Source of the DNA: Leadbetterella sp040829825
Lineage (GTDB): Bacteria > Bacteroidota > Bacteroidia > Cytophagales > Spirosomataceae
Assembly: GCF_040829825.1 (NCBI RefSeq)
Contig: NZ_JBFOLH010000002.1
Length of the DNA: 64,000 bases
Direction: 5' to 3' (one strand)
Below the pieces are notes generated by a model. That model did not search any database. It worked only from the letters and a program-made list of their open reading frames with translations, and was not told the origin of the DNA. Each line of letters opens with the position of its first letter. Position 1 is the stretch's first letter. Below, one piece after another: positions 1 to 8,289 of this stretch. Position numbers and translations under genes: made by a program.

Positions 1-849
1 GCCGTAGATCAGCTTCCTGAATTTTCGCTTCCGGAGCTTCATTTTCGTACGAAGTCCGTAGTCCCAATAATCCAGGATATTATAGCCGTCTGCCCGGTCA
101 ATATGGTATAGTACCACAAAATGGGTAGGTGTGGGCAAAATAAACCGGAAAAATTTATTGGGATACAGGGCTTTGTTGTTCAGGTAAAGCATTACGGTAT
201 ATTCTTCGTTTTTCTCCCGGCAGAAACGGTAATAGTTGAGAAAGACCGGCCCCATCAGATCAGCTCCCCGGGCATGAACCTCCAGCCCGGTCAGTGAACG
301 GAGCATCCGGTTAAATTTCCGGAAGTTGGTAGCCGCCCAGAAGGTGTTTTCATCGCCGGGGTCAAACGACTTGTCCCGCAGATTAAGATACCCCTTGTAG
401 TTCTCGGAGAGTACCATAAACCACATCTGGTCGGCGTGATTAATGTCCATTACCCCTTTGTTATAGAGAGTTCCGGCTGCTTCGTGTATTCTTTCGGAGC
501 TGACCAGGGTTCTGTCGGTTACCTGTGCAGCGCCGGTAGCATACAGGTCGGTCATCCAGGCCACATAGCTTTCCGGGTCGTACAATAGCAGGAAATGAGT
601 CAGGGCGGCGTAGCCGCAGAAGTAGGTAGGTTTTCCCTGGTTCAGGTACAGGGGATTTTCCACGTTATTCCTGAGGTTCCGGAAAAACAAAGCGGGGTCA
701 ATGTTAGGCCAGTATTCGCTTTTCCGGGCCGATCGGGCCTGGTCTATCCGGAGCAAAGCCCGCTGCTTCGCCTCCGGGTCCTGGGCAGGTGGCTGGGCTT
801 CAGCACACAGGCTGAAAAAACAACAAAGAAGCAGAATCCGGGTATACAC
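1..849 (-). CDS. Secreted papain-like (C39-like) cysteine-peptidase-like protein, partial
   Basis: The reading frame is open over 283 codons and leaves the window without a stop, so the C-terminus is missing. The start is a GTG at 849; no in-frame ATG lies near, and a TAnnTTTG promoter box sits about 25 nt upstream, which supports this start. Residues 1-20 form a signal peptide ending in Ala-Glu-Ala-Gln. The order Gln71, then Cys78 in 'FCGYAAL', then a late 'THFVVLYHID' followed by 'YNILDYWDYG', resembles the Gln/Cys/His/Asp layout of papain-fold and C39-like peptidases. The protein is probably periplasmic or secreted. The family call is inference from motif order; a binding role without catalysis is also possible. 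Confidence 0.55.
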   Translation of the reverse strand, partial: MYTRILLLCCFFSLCAEAQPPAQDPEAKQRALLRIDQARSARKSEYWPNIDPALFFRNLRNNVENPLYLNQGKPTYFCGYAALTHFLLLYDPESYVAWMTDLYATGAAQVTDRTLVSSERIHEAAGTLYNKGVMDINHADQMWFMVLSENYKGYLNLRDKSFDPGDENTFWAATNFRKFNRMLRSLTGLEVHARGADLMGPVFLNYYRFCREKNEEYTVMLYLNNKALYPNKFFRFILPTPTHFVVLYHIDRADGYNILDYWDYGLRTKMKLRKRKFRKLIYG

Positions 850-872
850 GCTGTTGCCTGGGGAATAGGAAA

Positions 873-880
873 CAAAGGTA
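873..880 (-). promoter_or_regulatory. Bacteroidota -7 promoter box of the papain-like gene
   Basis: The minus strand reads TACCTTTG, an exact match to the Bacteroidota TAnnTTTG -7 element, about 25 nt before the proposed GTG start at 849. No clear -33 TTTG was found at 19-21 nt spacing. Confidence 0.5.
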
Positions 881-941
881 GAAAACTTTTTGAAATCCGC
901 TAAGCCGTGAGAGAAAAGTGTGTTTTACAGCCTGAAGACAG

Positions 942-970
942 AGGAGGAGGTACCAGGGATACCTCCTCCT
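942..970 (-). terminator. Stem-loop after the TonB-dependent receptor gene
   Basis: An 11-bp perfect inverted repeat (AGGAGGAGGTA / TACCTCCTCCT, 7-nt loop) begins 11 nt past the receptor stop codon. There is no U-run directly after it, so it is either a non-canonical terminator or an RNA-stabilising hairpin. Confidence 0.45.
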
Positions 971-980
971 GCATAAACCA

Positions 981-2882
981 TCAGATCTTATACCGGACCC
1001 CGCCGGTGATCCAGCGCGGCGGCTGGGCTACAAAACCGTGCTCAAAATATTTTTCATTCAGCAGGTTATTGGCATCCAGGGTGAATGTGAGCTGCTTCCA
1101 GCGGTAGGCGGCCCGTACATCCACCAGGCTGAAAGAGCCGTAGCTGACCGGTGGAGTGGCATCGTCCCAGGAGTATTGTCCTGCGCGGTTCTTAAAGGTG
1201 TACCAGCCGCTGAGCGACAGGTTTCGTACCGGCTCAAAAAACAACCCGGCAGAAAGCTTTTGTTTAAGGTAGTTCAGCGTATAGAACGACTGGAAGCCCT
1301 CTTCTTTCCTGTCGGTAGTGAGCCAGGAGAAGTTCAGTACCACCTGCTTCAATTTCAGCCGGTTGGCGGAGAACCCGAGCGTATGGGCTGTTTCAAATCC
1401 GTACCGGTTGATGTTGTCGATGTTTTCCATGAGCGGCACGGCTATGCCGGGGCGTTTGATTTTATCGATGGCATCTTCTGTCGCGGTGTAAAAAACCGAG
1501 TAGTTACCGGAGTAGCGGCTTTTCCGGGTTTTGAAGCCGAGCTCATGGGTCCAGGCTTTTTCGGGCTTAAGGTCGGGATCCCCCTTCACGGTAGCATTGT
1601 TCAGGTAGAGTTCGGTAAAGGTAGGGAAACGCAGCGAGCGGTTAACCGAGTAATACAACCGGGAGTCCTGTCCCACGGCATAGGCCAGGTCGAGGCCGGG
1701 AAAAAGGGAAAACCCGAACTGGGAGTTGATGTTGCCCAGGGTACCCACGTTCAGGATAAAGCGGTTGAAACGGGTGCTGTGCTCGGCAAAAAGGCTGTAG
1801 TTATCCCGTGATTTCCCGTACGTATAATACAGGTCCGGCCATCCGCTGATCGCCTCTTTCTCCCCGAGCTCCTCGCCCAGGCGGTTAGATCGTACCACCT
1901 CGTTCCGGTATTCGGCTCCGAAGGCACTGTTACCCCAGGCGTTGCGTAGCCTGAATTTCCACTCCACATCAAGTACCCCGGTTTTATGCAGGTTGAGCAA
2001 TGTCAGCCGGTCGGTATTGCGGTAATTGTCAAAATCATACATATCGTGATGAATCCGGTAATTGGCCATCAGCGTACCCGACAGGCGGGGGGAGAAAGCG
2101 TGTTTCCAGGTAGCGTTCATGAGCTGCGAGGCCACCTCTTCATACTGGTTGCTGAATTTGGGGTGGTAGAAATTTGAAGCTCCGAAGTCGTTGCCGGTGA
2201 AGCCGTAGCCCAGCTGAAGGCTGCCGCTCCTGTATTGCTTTTCCGCCCGCAGCGAAGCCGTATTTTTCCGGTAGCCGGTAGCAGGAATGAAGCCGTCGCT
2301 GCCGGCCAGCTCAGCGCCGCCGGTCAGTGAGAGACCCTTTTTTACCCAGGCACCACCGGCATAAGTATTCCAGCTGCCGTATGAGCCGGCCGAAAGCTGC
2401 AGCTCCAGCTCAGAAGCAGCCGGTTGGCGGGTAATGATGTTGATTACCCCGGAGAAAGCACTGGGGCCGAATACCCGCGAGGCGCCCCCCTGGAGCACTT
2501 CTATTTTTTCGATCATCGAGAAAGGTACGGGAATGTTCAGCGCATGGTGACCGGTTTGAGGGTCGTTTACTTTTACGCCGTCTACCAGGATGAGCGTCTG
2601 GTCGTAATGCCCGCCGCGAATACTGATATCGGCCTGCACACCGAAGGCCGAGCGTGAGCGCACATCTACGTTCATAGCGTACTGCAGCACGCCGTCAAGC
2701 GTTTTGACGGGAGAGGCTTCTATGGTGGCCCGGTCAATCACGGTGATGTTCCGGGCTGTGTTTTTGATCTCGTTCCGGATAATGCCGGCAGTGACAGTCA
2801 CGCTTTGCAGCTGGATGGTGTCGCGTTGTGCACTGGCATTCAGGCTTATCAATCCCAAAAGTATATATTTTAATATTTTCAT
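981..2882 (-). CDS. TonB-dependent outer-membrane receptor, BtuB-like
   Basis: 633 residues, starting with a signal peptide (about residues 1-19, ending ASAQ). A TonB-box-like 'VTVTAG' at 28-33 is followed by a plug domain at about 40-150 with the typical 'SIRGG', 'ILVDGVKVND', 'IEVLQGGAS' and 'GVINIITRQ' motifs. The rest is an aromatic-rich beta-barrel ending in an 'RYKI' strand. It should import a small ligand across the outer membrane with TonB-ExbBD energy. The size and plug resemble the cobalamin receptor BtuB, but I saw no cobalamin riboswitch or B12 gene next to it, so the substrate is open. No SusD partner is adjacent. Confidence 0.9.
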   Translation of the reverse strand: MKILKYILLGLISLNASAQRDTIQLQSVTVTAGIIRNEIKNTARNITVIDRATIEASPVKTLDGVLQYAMNVDVRSRSAFGVQADISIRGGHYDQTLILVDGVKVNDPQTGHHALNIPVPFSMIEKIEVLQGGASRVFGPSAFSGVINIITRQPAASELELQLSAGSYGSWNTYAGGAWVKKGLSLTGGAELAGSDGFIPATGYRKNTASLRAEKQYRSGSLQLGYGFTGNDFGASNFYHPKFSNQYEEVASQLMNATWKHAFSPRLSGTLMANYRIHHDMYDFDNYRNTDRLTLLNLHKTGVLDVEWKFRLRNAWGNSAFGAEYRNEVVRSNRLGEELGEKEAISGWPDLYYTYGKSRDNYSLFAEHSTRFNRFILNVGTLGNINSQFGFSLFPGLDLAYAVGQDSRLYYSVNRSLRFPTFTELYLNNATVKGDPDLKPEKAWTHELGFKTRKSRYSGNYSVFYTATEDAIDKIKRPGIAVPLMENIDNINRYGFETAHTLGFSANRLKLKQVVLNFSWLTTDRKEEGFQSFYTLNYLKQKLSAGLFFEPVRNLSLSGWYTFKNRAGQYSWDDATPPVSYGSFSLVDVRAAYRWKQLTFTLDANNLLNEKYFEHGFVAQPPRWITGGVRYKI

Positions 2883-2974
2883 TATTGTAATAATGTATAT
2901 ATTTATTATTATATAATTTAATAATTATATAAATATTTTAATGTATTTGAAAATTACTCCTTTTATGTTGTGTT

Positions 2975-3073
2975 CTTGGTGCCTTTTCTTGGTGTTCTTC
3001 GTGAAATACAGTATACACAAAGTCATAAAGTTTCACAAAGGGTCACAAAGGGTTTTGCACAAAGGTCACAAAG
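2975..3073. repeat. CTTNGTG / CACAAAG clustered inverted repeat
   Basis: Three CTTGGTG/CTTCGTG heptamers (2975, 2988, 2997) face five CACAAAG heptamers (3016, 3034, 3044, 3058, 3067), the reverse complement of CTTTGTG, giving an imperfect inverted repeat of about 100 nt. The right half runs into the 3' end of the AMP-ligase-like gene and contains its stop codon (3043-3045) and last codons. It may act as a terminator-like structure or be a scattered repeat family; copy number elsewhere cannot be seen here. Confidence 0.6.
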
Positions 3074-4350
3074 TATTGAGACAGGAGAGAGAAAGGGTCT
3101 TCGTCTACGGGCTTTTTGGGCCGTATTTTGAAATTTACTTTTGCTGAGGGGAGGTCACGGGGAATGTACGGCAGACGTATGGATGGAATCGTTTTTTTTA
3201 ACAGGAAGATCTGCAATTCGTCCTGGCTCAGGGGCTCTTCCCGGCTCAGCAGGAGGGTAGGAAGCGTAACAGGGGCCGGTGCGGGTTCCGTTACCGGCAG
3301 ACCGGTTCCGGCCGCATTCCCGATCTCTTCTGCGAAAGGGTTCGGTTGGCGGCGGTGAAACATCTGCCCGTTACGCCCCAGCAGGCACAGGTGCCCTTCC
3401 GGATCAATAAAGCCCAGGTCGGAAACCGTGGGCGTGTGCCGGTATCCGGGAGAAACGTACGGGCTTTCCACCCAGATTTTTTCATTCCGGATACGGATGC
3501 TTACGCCGGGAAAGGGCTTGCCCACAGAAGCCGGCCTTTCCACAATTTCGCGGCCCTGTATATAGCTGATATGGCCCAGCTCAGCCGCGCCGTAGTATTC
3601 GGTAAGCCGGGCCTCCGGGAAGAGCCGCAGCAGCTTTTCCGCCAGTAGGGGATCCAGTTTTTCTCCTGCGCTGACAGCGGAGCTGACGCCGGGAAATACC
3701 CTGTTTTCAGGCAGCAGGCGGTAATGCGACGGCACCAGGAACAGGCTGGTGATTTTTTCCTGCCGGAGGATATTGTCCCAGTTGGCGGCCTCACGCAGCG
3801 GCGTCAGCACTACTGTAGCCCCCAGCCAGAGGGCGTGAATAACGGTATTGAGATTGGCAGAATAGGCCAGGGCATCAACCACCATTACCCGGTCTTCGCG
3901 GCCCATGCCGAAAACTTCCGACTGGGCAGGGAAGGCACTGAACCAGGCGTGATAATCTTTCCAGATGACCCGGTTTTTTTCCGGGGAAATAATGCCGAGG
4001 AAACAATCGCTTCCGGCCGGCAGATAGGGCGGTACAGGTGCCGTTTCAGGCACCGGCGGCAGGAAGTCGAGCAGGCCCAGATTGTACTTTTCAGCATAGG
4101 CCAGCTTCTGTTCACGCGTGATGTTCCGGCCGCTGAACACCCCTTTTTGACCGGTATGCATCAGGGCCAGGAAGCTGATCAGGTTTTCGGCTTCCGAAGA
4201 GTGGCAAAGCAGGTAATCGGCCGGGTGCTGCCGCAGCCAGGCGGCCCTGTTCTGAACCTGCCGGTACAACTCCCCATAGCTGATCTCCCGGCCCCGGTAT
4301 TTCAGCGCGGTGCGGGAGGGATCTGCCGAAAGGAAACGTTCAAAAAACAT
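3043..4350 (-). CDS. AMP-forming acyl-CoA synthetase/ligase-like protein with altered phosphate loop
   Basis: 435 residues with the adenylate-forming (ANL) fold. The conserved 'YGAAE' motif (253-257), 'SDLGFIDPEGHL' with Asp311, 'LLGRNGQM', and a late Lys404 in 'DLPSAKVNFK' are present. The glycine/serine/threonine-rich phosphate loop expected near 118-130 (TSGTTGKPK type) is replaced by 'GIISPEKNRVIW', which questions normal ATP use. It is the last gene of the glycan-type operon, 3 nt after the glycosyltransferase stop, so it may process an acyl group for the same product. The last residues ('FVTFVQNPL') and the stop are encoded by a repeat element, so the natural C-terminus may have been changed. 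Substrate unknown. Confidence 0.75.
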   Translation of the reverse strand: MFFERFLSADPSRTALKYRGREISYGELYRQVQNRAAWLRQHPADYLLCHSSEAENLISFLALMHTGQKGVFSGRNITREQKLAYAEKYNLGLLDFLPPVPETAPVPPYLPAGSDCFLGIISPEKNRVIWKDYHAWFSAFPAQSEVFGMGREDRVMVVDALAYSANLNTVIHALWLGATVVLTPLREAANWDNILRQEKITSLFLVPSHYRLLPENRVFPGVSSAVSAGEKLDPLLAEKLLRLFPEARLTEYYGAAELGHISYIQGREIVERPASVGKPFPGVSIRIRNEKIWVESPYVSPGYRHTPTVSDLGFIDPEGHLCLLGRNGQMFHRRQPNPFAEEIGNAAGTGLPVTEPAPAPVTLPTLLLSREEPLSQDELQIFLLKKTIPSIRLPYIPRDLPSAKVNFKIRPKKPVDEDPFSLLSQYFVTFVQNPL

Positions 4351-4353
4351 GGG

Positions 4354-5352
4354 TCAGGGCTTCAGCTTTGGTATTTTGTCAAGGCGGTCAAAGGCCTCCG
4401 AAAAACGTTTTTTCTCCTGCAGCAGGGTTTCGCAAAAGGCCCGGTTACGAATCCCGAACAGCTCGCGCTGGCCGGGATCTTTAATAGTGCCCCGTTTTGT
4501 GAAAAAGGCAAATTTCTTCCCGATATAATTGAACCACCACTTTTTCCGGAGGGTGGTCATGAGCGACCTCCTCCCCGTATTTTCGAGGTAGTGGATCTGG
4601 TAAACCAGCACAAACACATCCGCTGCGCCGAAACCGTAGGTCATATTCTTCAGCCGCTCCCAGGTAATGCGGTTCGCGGCCGTAAAATGCTTGAAATGCA
4701 GCTCGTTCGAGTAATAAATTTTATAGCCCAGCAGGCGCGTGATAAAGCACATTTCACTGTCGGCACCCGCGCTCTGCCGGTTGCCCACCCGCCCTTCCAG
4801 GAAAGGCTGCCAGTTCAGTGCATAGAGGTGATCGTACACCTCTTTCCGTACGCTCAGCCCGGCACCGGGCACCAGCGCATCTTCCGTGATATCGGTGAAG
4901 GTACCCTCGTAGAGCTTCCCGATGGCAAAGGCATGCTCATTTTCTTTGAACCACGCGGGCAGGGGTGCTTCAAAGTCGCCTTCGCCGGCACAGCCGATCA
5001 GGCCGATTTCCGGGTCTTTGTAGTACTTGAAGATGGTTTTTATCCAGTCGGGTGCCACCCGGTTGTCGTCATCCACCACGCTGAGAATGCTGTAGCGGGC
5101 AGCTTTGATACCGGCTTTGCGGGCATTGGCCTCACCCATCCGGGGCTCGGGGATAATCCGGAGGGGCACTACCGGGTTTTCATTCCATATGCCTTCTGCT
5201 ACCTCCGCCGTTTGGTCGGTAGAATTGTTGTTGACCAGCACCACTTCCCACGCAATCCCCTCGAAATCGTGCTGGGCCTGCAGGTGCCGGAGGGTTTCGG
5301 GAATGACCCGTTCGCTGTTATAACACGCTATGATAACTGAAATGCCATTCAT
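4354..5352 (-). CDS. Glycosyltransferase family 2
   Basis: 332 residues from the ATG at 5352. An upstream in-frame start exists at 5439 but adds a non-conserved tail inside the preceding gene, whereas 5352 overlaps that gene's stop by 4 nt (ATGA). The N-terminus 'ISVIIACYNSERVIPETL' is the GT-A fold start, 'VNNNSTDQT' follows, and 'VVDDDN' near residue 95 is the metal/sugar-nucleotide DXD site. It should transfer a sugar from a nucleotide-sugar donor, probably for a surface glycan, since its operon has a second GT2, a WbsX-like protein and an FkbM methyltransferase. Donor and acceptor cannot be read from the sequence. Confidence 0.85.
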   Translation of the reverse strand: MNGISVIIACYNSERVIPETLRHLQAQHDFEGIAWEVVLVNNNSTDQTAEVAEGIWNENPVVPLRIIPEPRMGEANARKAGIKAARYSILSVVDDDNRVAPDWIKTIFKYYKDPEIGLIGCAGEGDFEAPLPAWFKENEHAFAIGKLYEGTFTDITEDALVPGAGLSVRKEVYDHLYALNWQPFLEGRVGNRQSAGADSEMCFITRLLGYKIYYSNELHFKHFTAANRITWERLKNMTYGFGAADVFVLVYQIHYLENTGRRSLMTTLRKKWWFNYIGKKFAFFTKRGTIKDPGQRELFGIRNRAFCETLLQEKKRFSEAFDRLDKIPKLKP

Positions 5353-6206
5353 GTAAAAATCCGGAATAGACGGTGATACAATCGTACTTCGGGAGGAAGC
5401 CCCGCAGGTATTTCTGCGTTCCCGATCTTCCGCGCCCACCGCAGGGCGGTTTTCCGGCGTACGGCGAAAGGTATGGGGTAATGGGCATAAATGTACCGGA
5501 TCACGCGGAAGCCCTCCGTAAAGAGCAGTCCTTCACGTTCCGATTTAAAGGAGACATTGCCGGCATGTCTCCGGAAAAAGTTAAGCCGCCTGTCGAGCCT
5601 TACTACCCGGGTACCGGCGGCTACCTGTACCCAGAACATCCAGTCGCCGGTGTACCGGAAAGTACGCAGGGTGCCGAAATCTACCCCGGCTACCCGGTTT
5701 TTCCGGAATACGGCCGAGCTGGCATTGTAGATCAGCGGGCCGTTCAGGAATTCGCTCCGGACCAGCTCGCTGCCGCTCCACCGGCGGTCACCCGACTCAT
5801 GGCCGGGCCGGTGAATTTCGGTGCCGTTCTCATCGATCCATACGGAAGAGCTAAAGACCACGCCGGTATCTTTGTTCCGGTCAAGTACCTCAACGGCCTC
5901 TGACAGGAAACGGGGTGCAGCTATATCGTCGCTCTCGGCTATCCAGATGTATTCGCCGCGGGCCAGGCTGAGGCCCTTTTCCCACTGGATGAACGTGGAA
6001 CCTGAATTGCTTTCATTTATGATGAAGTGGGAAATCCGCTTATCGGAAGCGTATTTCTCCAGGATGTCTGTACTGTTATCCGAAGAATGATCATCGAGGA
6101 GGATCACCTCGAAGTCGCTGAAATCCTGCCCCAGGATGCTCTCCAGCCTTTCGGGCAGGTAAGCAGCATGGTTGTAGTTGGGCATTATGACAGAAACTTT
6201 CGGCAT
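5349..6206 (-). CDS. Glycosyltransferase family 2
   Basis: 285 residues from the ATG at 6206, one base after the stop of the FkbM-type gene (TGATATG). A longer frame to 6311 would overlap that gene by about 100 nt and is unlikely. It begins 'PKVSVIMPNYNHAAYLPE' with 'LLDDHSSDNS' and the metal-binding 'IAESDD', the hallmarks of a GT-A family 2 enzyme. The 3' end overlaps the next glycosyltransferase by 4 nt, implying translational coupling. It probably adds another sugar in the same polysaccharide or glycolipid pathway. Confidence 0.85.
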   Translation of the reverse strand: MPKVSVIMPNYNHAAYLPERLESILGQDFSDFEVILLDDHSSDNSTDILEKYASDKRISHFIINESNSGSTFIQWEKGLSLARGEYIWIAESDDIAAPRFLSEAVEVLDRNKDTGVVFSSSVWIDENGTEIHRPGHESGDRRWSGSELVRSEFLNGPLIYNASSAVFRKNRVAGVDFGTLRTFRYTGDWMFWVQVAAGTRVVRLDRRLNFFRRHAGNVSFKSEREGLLFTEGFRVIRYIYAHYPIPFAVRRKTALRWARKIGNAEIPAGLPPEVRLYHRLFRIFT

Positions 6207-6207
6207 A

Positions 6208-6942
6208 TCAGGCCCATCCGTGGCTTTTTCTGAGTATACTGTCTTCTTTGACAAAACAAATGTCGAGCTGCCCGAGCGCCATGTCCAGCGGGCGGTTGGT
6301 AAAGCCGGCAAAGTCGTAGATCACATAGCCCCGCTGGGTCATGTAGGCAATAAGGTCATGCAGAAGGGGCTGATCAGGCGAAAATTTAAAGAGGGAAGCC
6401 TCCAGGATAAATACCTCGGTTTTTCCGAAGATGCCGGCGGCACCTTTCAGCACTTCGATCTCAAATCCCTGCACATCGATCTTGCAAATGTCGGGAACCG
6501 GCATTTCACCGCGGGCAATGAGCCCGTCGATGCTGTAAATGGGTACCTTCTTTTGCATTCTTCCACCGCCCTGCCCGGCCTGGGGCAGGAAAGAAGACCC
6601 GGCAAAATCTTCCCACATGGTGAGGGTGAGCTCACCGTCTTCGGCACCGGCACCACCAAAAAACACCCTGCCTTTGTGACGGGCAAGAAATTTATCGATT
6701 TCCGGCTTCAGCTCTTCCTGGGGTTCGATCAGGTAGTAGGTGGCTTCGGGTAAAATCCGGGCAGCCAGCACGCTCCAGTCGCCTTTGTGGGCGCCTACAT
6801 CCAGGATAGTACGTAGGGTAAGACCACGGGTTTTCAGGCTTTTCAAAAAGAGGCTCATGTCGCCCGATATCCCGTTTTTACTTTGAACGTGATACCCGAA
6901 GCGATGTGCGAGCCACTGGATCAGGTCTTTTATTTTTTTCAT
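6208..6942 (-). CDS. FkbM family SAM-dependent methyltransferase
   Basis: 244 residues. The SAM-binding motif 'ILDVGAHKGDWS' (about 46-57) and the FkbM-typical 'ICKIDVQGFEIEVLKG' are clear; 'YYLIEPQEE' is the acidic loop that contacts the SAM ribose in this fold. FkbM enzymes O-methylate sugars or polyketides; here a glycan hydroxyl is likely because glycosyltransferases follow at 1 nt and a WbsX-like gene precedes. The ATG at 6942 is preceded by a 114-nt gap, so an internal promoter is possible. Confidence 0.85.
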   Translation of the reverse strand: MKKIKDLIQWLAHRFGYHVQSKNGISGDMSLFLKSLKTRGLTLRTILDVGAHKGDWSVLAARILPEATYYLIEPQEELKPEIDKFLARHKGRVFFGGAGAEDGELTLTMWEDFAGSSFLPQAGQGGGRMQKKVPIYSIDGLIARGEMPVPDICKIDVQGFEIEVLKGAAGIFGKTEVFILEASLFKFSPDQPLLHDLIAYMTQRGYVIYDFAGFTNRPLDMALGQLDICFVKEDSILRKSHGWA

Positions 6943-7056
6943 GTGTATAAGATTAGCTTTGCGCTGCAGGCCTTAAGCGATGCGCTTTTGCGCAGGGCGG
7001 ATGGCCACCCCGTAACGTCCGGCCTGCCGGGTTGCCTGTTTCTCATAGCGCTTGTC

Positions 7057-8148
7057 TCACTGCTCATGGCTATACTTCGTTAAAACCCGTTGGGTTGCCT
7101 CCAGGAAAGCCCGCTTCCATTTCTGGTCAGGCTCCAGGTGGTTCCCTTCGGCCCATTCGTTCCAGGCATTGATAAATACAAAGTTTTCTTCAGGCGAATA
7201 GACCTCGCTTTGAGAACAAACGTCTTCCAGCCAGTCCTGGTATAGCTCAGGCGTAGCGTTGTGCATGATGAAGGCGTCATTTTTCCGCCGTGCACTGTTG
7301 TCCCAGCCCGGCACAAGCGCCCTGAAGTGCTTTTGCAGCAGGGGGGGCTTGTTTTTCATCCGCCTGACCACTTCGGCATAATCGATTTTCCGGAAGGTCT
7401 GCCCCAGGGAAAATTTATTTTTCAGGCGGTCTGTGAACCCCGGCACCACTTTCAGGTGGGTCCAGTCGGGCTGCCAGTCGATCACGATGTCCAGCCCTGT
7501 TTCGGCGGCGCGTACCTCAAACTCGGAAGACGTGAGTATGCCGCCGAGGTAAAGGTCGTCAAAGCCGTTTTGGCGGGCCACTTCCCGCCAGATCGCCACT
7601 GTTTTCTTCAGGTCGGGAATGATATGCGTATTATAAAACAGGAAAAAAGGCTTGTTGTTGATCCGGATATACCGCTCGTCGCTGAAAACACGGGTGCATA
7701 GATACTGCGCATGGTTCCGGTGGTCTTCTTCCGAATAGTGCTGCTCCATGAGCACTTCCTTATCTTTGCCGTCCCAGCGGCGCGACCAGTTTTCATTGGC
7801 CCAGGCCAGCATGAAAGGGAAATCGGGCCGGCCTGAAGCCAGGATCTCATCTACCGGGCGTTCCATCAGCCGCTTGCCGTTAAACCAGTAATGGTAATAG
7901 CAAAAGCCGTAAAGGCCGTATTCCCGGGCCAGATCGGCCTGGTCGGCCAGTGATTGCAGCAGGCGCAGGTCATAAAAACCCAGATCAGCTGGCAGGTGAG
8001 GCTGGTAATGGCCTTTGAAACGCGGCCGCGCCTTCACCGTGTTGGTCCACTCCGTAAAGCCCTTTCCCCACCAGGCATCGTTTTCGGGGAAAGGATGAAA
8101 CTGGGGCAAAACCACCGCTAAAGCTCTTAATCTCTTATCGATCTGCAC
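7057..8148 (-). CDS. WbsX-like glycan biosynthesis protein (GH99-like fold)
   Basis: About 363 residues from a GTG at 8148, preceded by an A-rich leader; a TTG at 8208 would give 20 more residues that do not look conserved. It shows the WbsX pattern: 'VLPQFHPFPENDAWWGKGF', 'FTEWTN', 'YGFCYYHYWFNGKRLMERP', 'FMLAWANENWSRRWDG' and 'VFINAWNEWAEGNHLEPD' near the C-terminus. Members are found in O-antigen and capsule clusters and are distantly related to glycoside hydrolase family 99, so either a transferase or a hydrolase role is possible. It is the first gene of the minus-strand glycan operon and is divergent from mutS. Confidence 0.85.
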   Translation of the reverse strand: MQIDKRLRALAVVLPQFHPFPENDAWWGKGFTEWTNTVKARPRFKGHYQPHLPADLGFYDLRLLQSLADQADLAREYGLYGFCYYHYWFNGKRLMERPVDEILASGRPDFPFMLAWANENWSRRWDGKDKEVLMEQHYSEEDHRNHAQYLCTRVFSDERYIRINNKPFFLFYNTHIIPDLKKTVAIWREVARQNGFDDLYLGGILTSSEFEVRAAETGLDIVIDWQPDWTHLKVVPGFTDRLKNKFSLGQTFRKIDYAEVVRRMKNKPPLLQKHFRALVPGWDNSARRKNDAFIMHNATPELYQDWLEDVCSQSEVYSPEENFVFINAWNEWAEGNHLEPDQKWKRAFLEATQRVLTKYSHEQ

Positions 8149-8254
8149 TGTGCTGATTTTCTGATTTGAAGGTGCGAATTTACTATAAAAACCCGGAAAT
8201 CCGCCCAAAGTAAAGGTATTGAAACCTAAATTTCACTTTCCGCCCAAAAATTCA

Positions 8255-8262
8255 TAATTTTG
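8255..8262 (+). promoter_or_regulatory. -7 promoter box of mutS
   Basis: TAATTTTG is an exact TAnnTTTG element 27 nt before the mutS ATG. No convincing -33 TTTG at the expected distance. Confidence 0.5.
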
Positions 8263-8289
8263 AAGGGAATCTAAACAAACACGAACAGA

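Noticed and set aside
2883..2974. Cobalamin riboswitch upstream of the BtuB-like receptor
   Set aside because: The stretch is almost pure A/T and shows neither the B12 box nor the expected stems.
3724..5340. 538-codon plus-strand ORF
   Set aside because: It lies antisense to the ligase-like and glycosyltransferase genes, which show clear family motifs; its own translation has none. It is a GC-rich shadow frame.
6943..7056. Plus-strand promoter (TAGCTTTG near 6955)
   Set aside because: No plus-strand gene follows; both neighbours are on the minus strand, so the match is probably chance.
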